NCBI RefSeq assembly: GCF_040256745.1
Contig: NZ_CP138335.1
Coordinates: 1,798,001 to 1,862,000 of the forward strand
DNA length: 64,000 bases
Origin: Scrofimicrobium sp. R131
GTDB lineage: Bacteria > Actinomycetota > Actinomycetes > Actinomycetales > Actinomycetaceae
Direction of reading: 5' to 3'
Both the position numbers and the translations under genes were made by a program. This document shows, one piece after another, positions 28,328 to 38,000 of this stretch (position 1 is its first letter; each line of letters starts with the position of its first letter). The notes below the pieces were generated by a model, which saw nothing but the letters and a program-made list of their open reading frames with translations, was not told the DNA's origin and did not search any database.

Positions 28328-29758
28328 CTACTCCACCTGCAAGATCCCGTGAGCTCCCTTTTCCGCCAGCGTCATAATGTGATTCACGATGGCGTAGTGG
28401 CCCGGCTCCGGGGCCACCAACTCGACAAAGCCGCCCTGAGCAGCCTGCAGCGGCAGCACCTGCGCCCCGGTGACTCCCTTGGTCAGGCCGTCGGTAGATT
28501 GGCCGTGATGGACCGAGTAGTGCCCCTCGCTCCAGACGGTGTCGAACTGCGTGCCGACAATGTGGAAGGCCAGCGGAGAGTTCGGCCCCACGTCCAGCAC
28601 CCAGAACCGGACCCGATCCCCAACTTTGGCGGTAAGTGGGTGGACGTCGTACTGGAAAGCCCGGCCGTTGAACATGGCCACGTCGGGGATCATCGTGTTC
28701 AACTTGTCGGCGGCGGTGTTCCCCGCCTCGTCCTGGTAGTACTCGGACTGGATCAGGACATAGGACTGATCGACCGGTTCCAGCCCGTCCGGCTCAATGA
28801 TGACCGCCCCGAACATCCCGTTGGCAATGTGCAGCGTCATCGGCATGGTACCGCAGTGGTACATCCAGATTCCCGATCGGCCCGCGGTGAAACGGTACTC
28901 CAGGGACTCGCCCGGTTCGATCGTCCGCATCACCTCGTCCGGCGCAATCTCGCCGGCATGGAAGTCAATCGAGTGGCCCATCGTCCCGTTGTTGACCAGG
29001 GTGATGACGAACTCGTCCCCCACCCTGCCGTGCAGAATCGGACCCGGACCGGTGCCGTTAAAAGTCCAGAGTGGACGGACAATTCCGGCCCCCAGGTCCT
29101 CCTCAGACTCAACCACTTCGAAGGTGTACTCGCGCGTCTGGGGCCCGTCGGCGGGCGGCAGCGGCTCAACCCGGGCCGGGTAGGGATCATGCTTGGTCGC
29201 CTCGTCCATCAGGTCGGCCATGGTCGGCATAGCCGAGGCGGTGGCCGAGTGGTCCATCCCCTCGTGCCCCATCCCCATCTGATCCGTGGTTTCGCTTTCA
29301 CTGCCGGTGGCCACCACCTCCAGGACCATGCCCATCTGTCGGTGCCCGGGCAGGGAGCACCAGCCGTCCAGATTCGAGGTGATCACGCCGACGTCGAGGC
29401 GGGCCGACGCGCCCGGTGCCAACGCCTCGGTCGCGACACCGTTGGCAAACACCAGGTCGTGCCGCTGATCGCCCGTGTTCTCAAAGTTCACCACCAGGTT
29501 GTTGCCGGCGGGAACTTCGATGGTGCCGGGCACAAAGCGCATCCCGTCCACCGTCACGGTCACTTCCGTGGTTTGGCCGGTGGCCGAACTGGCCGAGGAG
29601 GCCGGCGCTGAACCGGAGCCAGCGGCCGGCTCGGAGCCGGTGCCAGAGACCAGGGACGGCGAGATCAGGGCAGCCGCGAGGGCCAGGACGGCCACAATCA
29701 CGATTCCCAAGACTGCGGAGGCCCCCTGCGCCACCGTCACTTTCTGCTTTTCAACCAC
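28328..29758 (-). CDS. nirK: Copper-containing nitrite reductase with N-terminal cupredoxin domain
   Basis: Reduces nitrite to nitric oxide on the outer face of the membrane. GTG 29758 has AGGGGG upstream (ATG 29773 is the alternative), giving 476 residues with a signal anchor near the N-terminus. A first cupredoxin domain (~60-155) holds type 1 ligands His100, Cys134, His139 and a Met (WCSLPGHRQMGM). A Met/His-rich linker (MGMGHEGMDH) follows. The NirK domains show His262, catalytic Asp265 and His267 (HSIDFHAGE), His301-Cys302, His310 and Met315 (YHCGTMPMTLHIANGM), catalytic His373 and His399. All expected ligands are present. It overlaps the preceding membrane gene. Confidence 0.85.
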   Translation of the reverse strand: MVEKQKVTVAQGASAVLGIVIVAVLALAAALISPSLVSGTGSEPAAGSGSAPASSASSATGQTTEVTVTVDGMRFVPGTIEVPAGNNLVVNFENTGDQRHDLVFANGVATEALAPGASARLDVGVITSNLDGWCSLPGHRQMGMVLEVVATGSESETTDQMGMGHEGMDHSATASAMPTMADLMDEATKHDPYPARVEPLPPADGPQTREYTFEVVESEEDLGAGIVRPLWTFNGTGPGPILHGRVGDEFVITLVNNGTMGHSIDFHAGEIAPDEVMRTIEPGESLEYRFTAGRSGIWMYHCGTMPMTLHIANGMFGAVIIEPDGLEPVDQSYVLIQSEYYQDEAGNTAADKLNTMIPDVAMFNGRAFQYDVHPLTAKVGDRVRFWVLDVGPNSPLAFHIVGTQFDTVWSEGHYSVHHGQSTDGLTKGVTGAQVLPLQAAQGGFVELVAPEPGHYAIVNHIMTLAEKGAHGILQVE

Positions 29759-31091
29759 GGATTCCCCCTTCATGGGTCGGTTCACGTTTAGCTTTAGCCT
29801 GGCGCACCCCGGCCGCCCCCATGGCAGCGATGTCACCCAGGAACGACACGATAATCAGACCGGCCCAAATCCCGGTCAGGAGCGTGGACTCCACCCCGCT
29901 CAAACCGGCAAATGCTGCCAGCAGCAGCCCGGCGTTTCGAACCGCCAGGCGCAGGCCACCCGCCACCTGCAGGGTGGCATTGCCGACCCGGACCGGTGTC
30001 GGCCCGCCCCCAACGACGACCGGCAGCAGGTAGCTGAGGGCGCCGATCAGGATCTGCAGCACCCCGCCGACCCCGAGGATCCCCACCACCAGCCGGGAGG
30101 ACTCCCGGAATGCATCGGCACCGGGTGCCCAGGCCAGCTCGGCTGCCAGCCAAACCAAACCAACGGCGAACCAGAGGATCCCCGCGGCAAAGTTCCAGGA
30201 AGCATATTCGGCCAGCGGCTTGCGGACCGCCACCTGCAGCAGGGGCAGACCGATCCCCCAGACCAGGGCGGCCGCATAGACCAGAATCGCCAGGCCGGCC
30301 AGCGCCAGCAGCCCGAAGGTGGCAGCCACGGTGGCGACCAGCAGCGCCGCGATCAGGACCGGCAGAATCTGCACGGCCCGGGTGACGGCCCCGTCGGCCA
30401 TCCGGGTCCGCAGCGCCGTCGGCCCGAGCGTGACCAGGGTGCCGGCAATAGTAAGGCCCACCCAGCCCAGGCCATTGACCAGGGCGTGAGCCACGGTCAG
30501 GCCGCCTTGAATGCGAACCAGTTCTGCGGGTGGATCCGGCGAGAGCAACACGATCGTCAGCAGGCTGGCGTAGATGGTGCCCACCACCAGGAAGGCCCCC
30601 GACGCGGTGTAGTAGCGAATGATTACGGCGAAGCGCGCCGCCAGCGCCGAGCGGCCGGCCAGCACCAGCGCCACCACGTGCCAAGCCACGATCAGGCCGA
30701 TCGCGGTCGCCCCGATCACCGCGCCAACCGGGGAGGCCAGCCACATGGCGGCCACCAGCTCCACCAGCGCCAGATTGAACAGCACCTGGCGGGCGGTTTG
30801 GTGCGCGCCCGAGTGTTTGTCGCTCGGGGGGAGGCGCAGCAGTGAGCGGGAGAAATACCAGGACCACTGCAAAATAGCGTTGGTGATCACCCCGAGGGTA
30901 ATCAGGTGGACCGTAGTCCACCACTGTTGGTTCAGTTGGCCCCCAAACACAAACGAGTAGGCCAGGATCAGGGCCGCCAGGATCATCCACATGGTGGTGA
31001 TCCGATCGACTCGGGTTCGACGCGGCCGGTTGGACGGTTGTGAACCGGGACCGGTTGGGCCGGTGGCCCCGCCGCTGAGCGGAATGCTCAT
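29751..31091 (-). CDS. Polytopic membrane protein, nitrite-reductase operon
   Basis: A 446-residue protein with about twelve hydrophobic helices. Histidines lie in or next to helices: WWTTVHLITLGVITNAI, VAWHVVALVL and AHALVNGLGWVGLTIAG. That pattern suggests a haem- or copper-binding membrane protein, possibly electron donor to the reductase; this is inference. ATG 31091 overlaps the stop of the upstream gene by 4 nt, and its end overlaps the reductase start by 8 nt, so all three are coupled. I do not recognise the exact family. Confidence 0.7.
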   Translation of the reverse strand: MSIPLSGGATGPTGPGSQPSNRPRRTRVDRITTMWMILAALILAYSFVFGGQLNQQWWTTVHLITLGVITNAILQWSWYFSRSLLRLPPSDKHSGAHQTARQVLFNLALVELVAAMWLASPVGAVIGATAIGLIVAWHVVALVLAGRSALAARFAVIIRYYTASGAFLVVGTIYASLLTIVLLSPDPPAELVRIQGGLTVAHALVNGLGWVGLTIAGTLVTLGPTALRTRMADGAVTRAVQILPVLIAALLVATVAATFGLLALAGLAILVYAAALVWGIGLPLLQVAVRKPLAEYASWNFAAGILWFAVGLVWLAAELAWAPGADAFRESSRLVVGILGVGGVLQILIGALSYLLPVVVGGGPTPVRVGNATLQVAGGLRLAVRNAGLLLAAFAGLSGVESTLLTGIWAGLIIVSFLGDIAAMGAAGVRQAKAKREPTHEGGIRG

Positions 31092-32299
31092 CGCGTCCGA
31101 TCCTTTCGCCCGTGCCAAATGATCAGGGTCAGGGTCGAGAGGACGAAGACCAGGACGGTGAGCACGTCGACCGCCCCGCCAAACTGCCAGGCCACCTCGG
31201 CCGACGGCTGCCCCCAGGTGGCGCGCGCCCCACCGAGCACGCGAACCAGCAGCCCACCCTGGAGCAGAGCCCAGATGGCCCACATGATCGGGTGGTACGG
31301 CACCGGTCGGCGCACGACGGCCGGCACGATCACCGGGGCGTGAGCCATCACCATGGACAGGCCGAACCCGATCGTGAGCGCGTGAACCACCGTGTCGTAG
31401 CCGTAGCCGGACAGGACGGGTCCGCGCACCACCCAGATTCCGGCCGCGAGCAGGGCCCAGCCGTAACCGGCCAGCATCGAGGCGGCCATGAACTTGGTCA
31501 GCCCCGCGGTGTGGACAGTCCGGCGTGCAATGTCGTGGTAGCCCACGTCCAGCATCAGCAGGCCGAGGGCCAATCCCATCAGCGGGTAGCCCCAAGCCGG
31601 GGTGAAGAGGGTGGCGACCAGCGCCAAGAAGTAGAGGAGTGATTCCAGCAGGACCCGCATCTCGGTGGTGCCGCCGGCAAAGGCGATCCGGGCCAGCTCT
31701 AGCCGCTCCCCGACGATAGTGAGAACAATGAAGGCGGCCCACCAGGGAAGCACCAGGGGAATCTCCAGGCCTCGGGCCCACAGCGCCACTCCCACGGCCC
31801 CGGCCACAGCGCCGAGGATTTGGATCAGGAGGAAGACGGTTTGCTGGCGCCGCCAGATGACCAGGTAGATCGCCACCAGCGTCACCATCGACAGGGTCCA
31901 CAGCAGCCCGGGCCCCAGGTGGGAACCGAACAGGTCGGGTTGAGCCAGTCCCAGCAGGGCAGCCAGGACCGCCAGCGCACTGGCAGCGGGTGACAGGTAG
32001 GCCCACACGGTGAAGGCTTCCCGATCAGACTGGAGGGCCACCGCCCGCTCCAGGGTGATCGCGGTACCCAGGAACCCGTACAGCATCAAGATGCCGTGCA
32101 GGCTGGCCAGGCTGTCGGACTGAACCGGGGCCGCCAGGCCCAACCGGAGCAGGGCCGCGTTCAGACCGGCCAGCAGACCCAACCCTCCGCCTGCCAGCAG
32201 CAGCAGTCGTCCCCGGGGGACGCGCGGAGTCGCTGCGGGCGGATGCACCGGAGTTGGACGCGGTTGTTCAACCTCGTTCGACGCTGAATCTTTTTTCAC
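31088..32299 (-). CDS. Polytopic membrane protein, NnrS-like
   Basis: About 403 residues from GTG 32299 (TTG 32329 is possible; neither has a clear ribosome site). It has ~12 predicted membrane helices. LHGILMLYGFLGTAI and HALTIGFGLSMVMAHAPVIV recall NnrS, a haem- and copper-containing membrane protein that accompanies nitrite and NO reduction genes. The match is distant. An AT-rich TAACTA box seven or eight bases before the GTG could even make the transcript leaderless. It is the first gene of the three-gene nitrite reductase operon. Confidence 0.6.
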   Translation of the reverse strand: MKKDSASNEVEQPRPTPVHPPAATPRVPRGRLLLLAGGGLGLLAGLNAALLRLGLAAPVQSDSLASLHGILMLYGFLGTAITLERAVALQSDREAFTVWAYLSPAASALAVLAALLGLAQPDLFGSHLGPGLLWTLSMVTLVAIYLVIWRRQQTVFLLIQILGAVAGAVGVALWARGLEIPLVLPWWAAFIVLTIVGERLELARIAFAGGTTEMRVLLESLLYFLALVATLFTPAWGYPLMGLALGLLMLDVGYHDIARRTVHTAGLTKFMAASMLAGYGWALLAAGIWVVRGPVLSGYGYDTVVHALTIGFGLSMVMAHAPVIVPAVVRRPVPYHPIMWAIWALLQGGLLVRVLGGARATWGQPSAEVAWQFGGAVDVLTVLVFVLSTLTLIIWHGRKDRTR

Positions 32300-32423
32300 A
32301 CTACTACCGTAGTTAAAATCCGGACCCAATGGCCAGGTAGGAAGCAGTGGGGTTTGTCTACTTCTTCACCCCGTCCGACAAACCGGGAGTCCCCGCCCCG
32401 ATCAGGCCCAGTTTTCCGGGGAT

Positions 32424-33338
32424 TCAGTCGCGGCGTCCGGTCCGCCAAACATAGGTGCACAGGACCGCGGTCGACCCGACGAGGATCACCGCCCACCACG
32501 GGAAATGGGGCACCGTGGGGTCGCCCTCCATTGCCGCCACCTGCTCGGGAGGGGTCGGGAGCACCCGGGCGGCCGTGACCAGGATCCGGTGCGTGTTGAT
32601 CCCCAGCGGGGTGCAGGTGACCAGGGTCAGCAGGTCCTGCCCGGGCTCTTCGCGCAGCGCCTCGGTCTCTTCGGGTTCAACCACCTTCTTGTCGATCACC
32701 CGGTAGGCCAGCACCTCCCCCAGCACCTCCAGGGTGATGGAGTCGCCCAGCTGCACCCGATCCAAGTTGGTGAACATGGTGGCGCTGGCCAGGCCGCGGT
32801 GACCGGTGATGACCGCTCGGGTTCCCTCCCCACCCACCGGCAGGGAGGTCCCCTCTAGGTGACCGAGCCCCCGCAGCAGGGTGGAGTCGGCCGTCCCGTG
32901 GTAGACGGGCAGGTCCAGGTCGATGGCGGGAATTTGGAGGCGGGCCATCAGCCCACCCGGGCCCACCTGTAGCTGCTGGTCGTAGGGCAACACCCCCTCG
33001 GGAACCTGGCCCTTCCCCTCGGGCACGTGCGCATTCCGAGCCAGCACCGCCCCGGAAATCAGGGCGGCGTTGTACTTGTCGGCGTTCTCCAGCTGCTCGG
33101 CCCGCGATGGGTTGGCGCTAACCACATCCTGCTGGTAGTTCGCCACCACCTTCGACTGGGCGTACTGGGTGAACCAGGCCGCCACGGTCGGGTAGAGGAA
33201 GATCAGCAGCCCAAGCCAAACCAAGCCGGCGGCGATCAGCGTGATCCAGCGCGGACGCCACCGACGCCGACGGGCAGGTTGGTGCTGGTGGGCCCGCCGC
33301 GACCGGTACGGGTGGGGAGGGGACTCAACTTGGCTCAT
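32424..33338 (-). CDS. srtC: Class C sortase, pilus operon 1
   Basis: Pilin-polymerising transpeptidase that cuts LPxTG between Thr and Gly and joins it to the pilin-motif Lys. The 304-residue protein has an N-terminal membrane anchor (WITLIAAGLVWLGLLIFLYP), the sortase fold with His180 (TGHRGL), Cys242 (TLVTCTPLGINTH) and Arg251, and a second C-terminal hydrophobic helix as in class C enzymes. The Asp-Pro-aromatic lid motif usual after YNAAL is not seen. It follows the shaft gene by 143 nt containing a perfect stem-loop. Confidence 0.93.
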   Translation of the reverse strand: MSQVESPPHPYRSRRAHQHQPARRRRWRPRWITLIAAGLVWLGLLIFLYPTVAAWFTQYAQSKVVANYQQDVVSANPSRAEQLENADKYNAALISGAVLARNAHVPEGKGQVPEGVLPYDQQLQVGPGGLMARLQIPAIDLDLPVYHGTADSTLLRGLGHLEGTSLPVGGEGTRAVITGHRGLASATMFTNLDRVQLGDSITLEVLGEVLAYRVIDKKVVEPEETEALREEPGQDLLTLVTCTPLGINTHRILVTAARVLPTPPEQVAAMEGDPTVPHFPWWAVILVGSTAVLCTYVWRTGRRD

Positions 33339-33398
33339 TTTGTGCTTTCCTCAGAGGACGAGGCGGAGGGGCCCGCCGGAAAAAGGGCGCAAACAGCG

Positions 33399-33432
33399 CT
33401 GGTGGCGGGAAGGGCTGTCTTCCCGCCACCAG
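33399..33432 (-). terminator. Stem-loop between shaft pilin and sortase, operon 1
   Basis: A perfect 14-bp stem, CTGGTGGCGGGAAG (33399-33412) with CTTCCCGCCACCAG (33419-33432), has a 6-nt loop. No T run follows on the minus strand. Nearly the same arms occur in pilus operon 2. It probably acts as an attenuator or 3'-end stabiliser that raises pilin over sortase mRNA. Confidence 0.75.
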
Positions 33433-33481
33433 TCTTCTCAGGCGGTGACTGATTCGGCCTCGGCTCAGTCACCTTTGGCTG

Positions 33482-34999
33482 TTAGGCCTTCGGGTTGCGC
33501 TTGCGCGACACCAGGGCGGCGCCGCCACCAAGCAGGACCAGGGCCAGGCCTCCGCCCATCATCAGCAACTGGCCGTTGGCCCCGGTGATCGGCAGGGCCG
33601 GACCGGTGTGCTTGACGTTGGAGACCGGGTGGACCGTGACGGTGGCGTTGGCGTCCGCCGTCAGGGTGACCATGGACCAGGGGTTGGCGGGCAGCACGTA
33701 GCCGGTCGGAGCCATGGTTTCCTTCACCCAGTAGACCTCGCTCATGTCCGCGTTGTTGCCGACCCAGAGGGTGACATCGAAGGTGCCGTCGGCGCCGGTG
33801 GTGTAGGTGCCCACCAGCTCGGACTCATCGGCTGCGTCCTCACCGTCGACCACGTGGTTGCGGTAGATCTGGAACTCCGCACCCTGCAGGGTCATGGACT
33901 GATCCTCCCCGGCGTACTTCAGCACTTCCAGGGTGGCCCAGTTGGTGGTTGGCCCTTCGCCCGGGACGATCTCGGTGGTCCAGTTGTTCACCACGCCGTC
34001 AACGTGGTTTTCAACGATGCCGTCCCCGTTGACCGCGGTGGTGATGGTGACCTCCACGTGGCTGGCCGGGTTCTCATTGAGCTTGGCCAAGCCCGACTCC
34101 TCCATCGTCAGCACCAGCTTGTTGGAGCTGTCAACGGTGACCGTGTAGTCGGTTCCGGCGACCAGATCCGACCCCACCTGGGTGCCATCGTTGAGGATCT
34201 TGACCACCGCGGAGCCATCCACGTAGGTCAGGCGCGAGTCCAGCGGGTCGTTGACCATGAACGAGGTGATCCCCTCATCCGGGTTGTAACCCACCAGCGG
34301 CACCGTGATCTTCCAGTCGGTCATCCCATCGGGCTGAACAATGGTGTCGGGGTCCATGACTTCCTTGTCAATCGTGTCGGTTGACAGGTCGTTCTTGGGG
34401 TAGATCACCACGTCGTAGAGCCAGGAGGCACTGTCCGCATCCGGGTAGGGCAGGGTGACCAGGGTGGGCGGGGAGATCATCGAGACCGGGTTGTTACCCG
34501 GGCTGACCTCGCGGACCAGGTACAGGCCCTGGGGCAGGGACTGCATGGCCATCCCGTCACCATCGGTGGTCAGGGTGACCGGAGTGCCGTAGGTGTACAT
34601 TCCTCCGGCGCCCAGGTAGTCAGCCTTGACCGCGTCCGCGTCCAAGCCCTCTGCCCGATCCCAGCCGTCGGCAGACAGCAGATCCAGGTCGCCGGCGCGC
34701 GGACCGGTGGCGATGGAGTTGACCGGAACGACCTCGAACTGGACCCCCATCAGCGGGACCGCGTCGTCGGGTACGTCAACTGCCTTGCCGTTGGCAGCAA
34801 AGTCCCAAGCCTGATCCGGGGTGGCATACTTCCGGATCTCCAGGCTGGTCGGGTGCTGCCCGTCGATGTTAGCTACTGACGGAGTGACTGGTTCGTCATC
34901 GGCCGCAAAGGCCAGTCCGGTCATGGTGACCAGCCCGAGCCCAGCCGCGCCGAGAGCAGCTACCAACCGCCTCCCCCGGCTATTAGTAATGATGCTCAT
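33482..34999 (-). CDS. Shaft (backbone) fimbrial pilin, operon 1
   Basis: Major pilin polymerised by the neighbouring sortase. ATG 34999 is preferred because AAAGGA lies seven bases upstream; product 505 residues. A signal peptide ends near LAFAADDE. The pilin motif WLYDVVIYPKN is near residue 192, with the crosslinking Lys near 201. An E-box, YWVKETMAPTGYVL, lies near 415-430 inside a SpaA/CnaB-like domain with a likely isopeptide bond. LPITG near 466, a hydrophobic helix and RKRNPKA complete the wall-sorting signal. It resembles Actinomyces FimP/FimA-type subunits and is the closest relative of the shaft pilin at 47456-48943. Confidence 0.92.
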   Translation of the reverse strand: MSIITNSRGRRLVAALGAAGLGLVTMTGLAFAADDEPVTPSVANIDGQHPTSLEIRKYATPDQAWDFAANGKAVDVPDDAVPLMGVQFEVVPVNSIATGPRAGDLDLLSADGWDRAEGLDADAVKADYLGAGGMYTYGTPVTLTTDGDGMAMQSLPQGLYLVREVSPGNNPVSMISPPTLVTLPYPDADSASWLYDVVIYPKNDLSTDTIDKEVMDPDTIVQPDGMTDWKITVPLVGYNPDEGITSFMVNDPLDSRLTYVDGSAVVKILNDGTQVGSDLVAGTDYTVTVDSSNKLVLTMEESGLAKLNENPASHVEVTITTAVNGDGIVENHVDGVVNNWTTEIVPGEGPTTNWATLEVLKYAGEDQSMTLQGAEFQIYRNHVVDGEDAADESELVGTYTTGADGTFDVTLWVGNNADMSEVYWVKETMAPTGYVLPANPWSMVTLTADANATVTVHPVSNVKHTGPALPITGANGQLLMMGGGLALVLLGGGAALVSRKRNPKA

Positions 35000-35057
35000 T
35001 TGCATTCCTTTCACTGTGTGTTCCTGCCCCGGCGCGGACGCGTTGGAGGCGTGGTAA

Positions 35058-38000
35058 TTATTTGGTGCCGGCGCGTCGGCCCGAGGACCGAAGGCGGTTT
35101 GGATGGCGCGAGTAGTAGGCGGCAGCGATCATGGCCCCGAGGCCAGCTACCAGTCCCCCACCCAGCAGATAGGTGTCGGTACCGAACCCACCCGTGATGG
35201 GTAGAACCGGACCTTCGCGCAGTTCGTTGTCGAAGTTGCCAAGGTCAACGGCCAGGTTGGTCGGGCCCAGGTCAATCTGATGCACGGTGTCGTCCTTGAT
35301 GAACCCGGCCGGAGCCGTAGCCTCAACCAGCTGATAGGCCCCCCACTTCAGGTTGTTCACCTGGAACCGGCCCGGTCGAGGATCCTGGTCCGGCCCGGTG
35401 CAGGGCCCGGCTTCACAGTCCTCCACCTGCACGGTAGCCGAGCTAGTCCCGGTCGGACCGGTCAGGGTCCAGCTGGAGCCGGAGAGGAACTGATCGGTCC
35501 CGGCCGCCACCTTGCCCCAGGTAACCGAGGCGGGTTGGTCGTTGTTGGTCAGGGTACAGGCGACGTGGGTGTCGTCCGGTCCGATCACCAGTTGGCCGTC
35601 AATCAGGGCGACCGGTTGACCGTCACCCACGGCACAGGCAATGCCGGACAGCTCGTACCCGGGCTGGGCCACCTCGCCGATCTGGTAGGTGCCCGGGTCG
35701 ATCTCCATGGTTTCCCCGGAGGCAAACTCGAGCGGCGTCCCGGCCGGGTCCAGCGGCGTGGCAGTCAGGGTGAAGTCATCCGGTTCCAACTGGCCCCCGA
35801 AATTGTTCTCTACGCTCTTGGTCAGGGTCAGTGTCTGGCTGATCCGCTGATTGACGAAGGTGCAGTCCACCGTCTCACCGGGATGCACCGGGCTGATCTC
35901 TGACCCCTCTTCGGATTGGAACACCTGCGGGATCCCCGGGACCCCGTTGATGTCCGTCACCACGCACTGGCCGGAAACGAACCGGTAGTGCTCCTGCTGC
36001 GTTTCCGCCAGTTGAACCGTAGCGGCGTCACCGGACGAATCGAAGTACAGGTCCCAGCTGGTCTGGCCGCCCGTGTTGGTGCTTTGAACATCTGGCAGCG
36101 GGTTGTGGCGAACGTTGCCGGTCAGCGCCGAGTCGGTCAGCGTGATCGCCCAGTTGGCGCGGGAGGTGGGATCGTCGTTGCCGTCCTCATCCAGCACCTG
36201 CTTGGTGACGTTCACGTGGGCTACTAGCGGCGTGTTGACGAACCGACAGACCATCCTTTCGCCCTCGTAGGGGATGTTGATGACGCCGTTCGTTCCGGTC
36301 CCACTGGCGTAGGGCACGGTGTTGTCGTCCAGGTTGCACTTCCAACTGGTGGCGTACTGACTGGGATCAGCGCCATTGATAAAGGTCTCTGCGAACGTCA
36401 GGTCGACCCCGCGGTTGGCGGGCAGCGGTCCTACCCGCTGATCCTGCACCCCGATTGTGGTGCCGGAGGTGGTGGCGGTCCCGATCAGGTGGTCCCCCTG
36501 AGACATGGACAGGGTGAACTGGTCATCTGGATTAACCCGCCCGTTGGGCAGTTCCTTCTCAATCACCACGGTGGGCGGGGACGAGCAGGAGGCCAGGTCG
36601 GCGCTGGAAGCCAGGTGCGACGTGACCGTTTGGGCCCCGGTCATGTCCGGCATGTTGTAGGAGGTCAGGTTGCTGGAGTCCCCCAGGAACAGCTTGCCGC
36701 TGGCATCAAGGGCGGCGCCGTTGACGTTGCTCATGCCGGAGTAACTTGGCTCCGACCGAGAGGCGTTCAGCCTGGTGTTGGGTCCGGAGTTGCTCAGGTC
36801 GGCGGCGGTCACCGAGTAGACGGAGATATCGGAGCCGGCGCCGCGGACGACGTAGAGGTTTCCTTCCCGGTCAAAAGCCATGTCCCCGTTGTTCGAGGAT
36901 GCCGCACCCTCGGAGGTATCAACATAGCCTCTGGCACTAACCGTGTTGGTGGCCTCGTTGTAGGCCCAAATTCGGAACTGTCCCCCGCCGTCAGTGAAGC
37001 CACCGAAGAAGTAGGTGCCGCAGGAAAGACAGACCGCGCCCCCAACCAGGTTCGTGTTGGTACTTTGGGTGACCCCGGTGGACGCCCAGGTACCGGTGTT
37101 GGTGTCATACTTCCAGACGGTGCCGCTGACGTTGTAGCCGGAACTGGTACTGCGGCTGATGGCAAACACCTGGGAGCCACCCGCGCCAATTCCCAGTCCG
37201 TTGAAGTAGCTAACGCCATCGGCCGCCGTCCCCATCGGGCTCACCTGCCCGGAGGGGTTCACCTGGTACATCTGGCCGGATCCGCTGACCGAGTAGATGT
37301 ACCCGGCCCCACAGGACGGGCTGGCTGAAGTGGCCTGGTAGGTGCCGAAGTCATGCACTCCGTCGCTCCACTCGCCCCAGCTGGGGTTCGAGCCCCAGCC
37401 GTCAATCTCATTCCAATTCGCATCGCCCGCAAAAGTGAGGCCGGCAGGAGCCGAAACCGGCTGGAGCCGGTAGCGCGAACTGGTGGAAACGGTGTTGTTC
37501 GGCTGCAGCGTCTTGACCGCAAACACCCCGGGCGTGTTATCCAAGTCCGGACCGGCACAGGTACCGGAGACACAGTCCTCCACGGTGGTCTCCGTCCCGG
37601 GCCAGCTGCTGCTTCCGCGGGGTCCGTTCAGCTTGAAGGTGGCGCCTCCCAAAAGTGCATTGTCCGAATCTGTCACCTTCCAGGTCAGGTAGGGGGTGGA
37701 GGGCAGCGCCATCGGTGAGATGGAGGCCACCTCGGCACCGGATTGAGGCTGATCCAATTCCTGTGATTCCTGGTCGGCATCCTGGTCGCCGGATTCAGCC
37801 GGCTGCTCCGCGACCTCAGCCGGGTCGGGGCTGGTTGTTTCGGCGGGAGGTTCGGCAGTTGAATCATTCTCTACCGGCAGCACTTCCGCGCTTTCTGAGT
37901 CCTCCTCATTGGGAGGAACTGCCTGATCCAGATCGGTTTGGTCAGCACCCGATTGGGGGGCACTGAGAGCTAATACTTCTGCTGACGAACTGGCCGGCGT

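Noticed and set aside
29751-32006. One 751-residue protein covering the second membrane gene and beyond
   Set aside because: Its first ~305 residues are out of frame over the upstream NnrS-like gene; the real start is ATG 31091 in a 4-nt overlap.
34999-35014. Longer start of the operon 1 shaft pilin at GTG 35014 or ATG 35005
   Set aside because: AAAGGA is correctly spaced only for ATG 34999; the ATG at 35005 would sit directly on the ribosome site.
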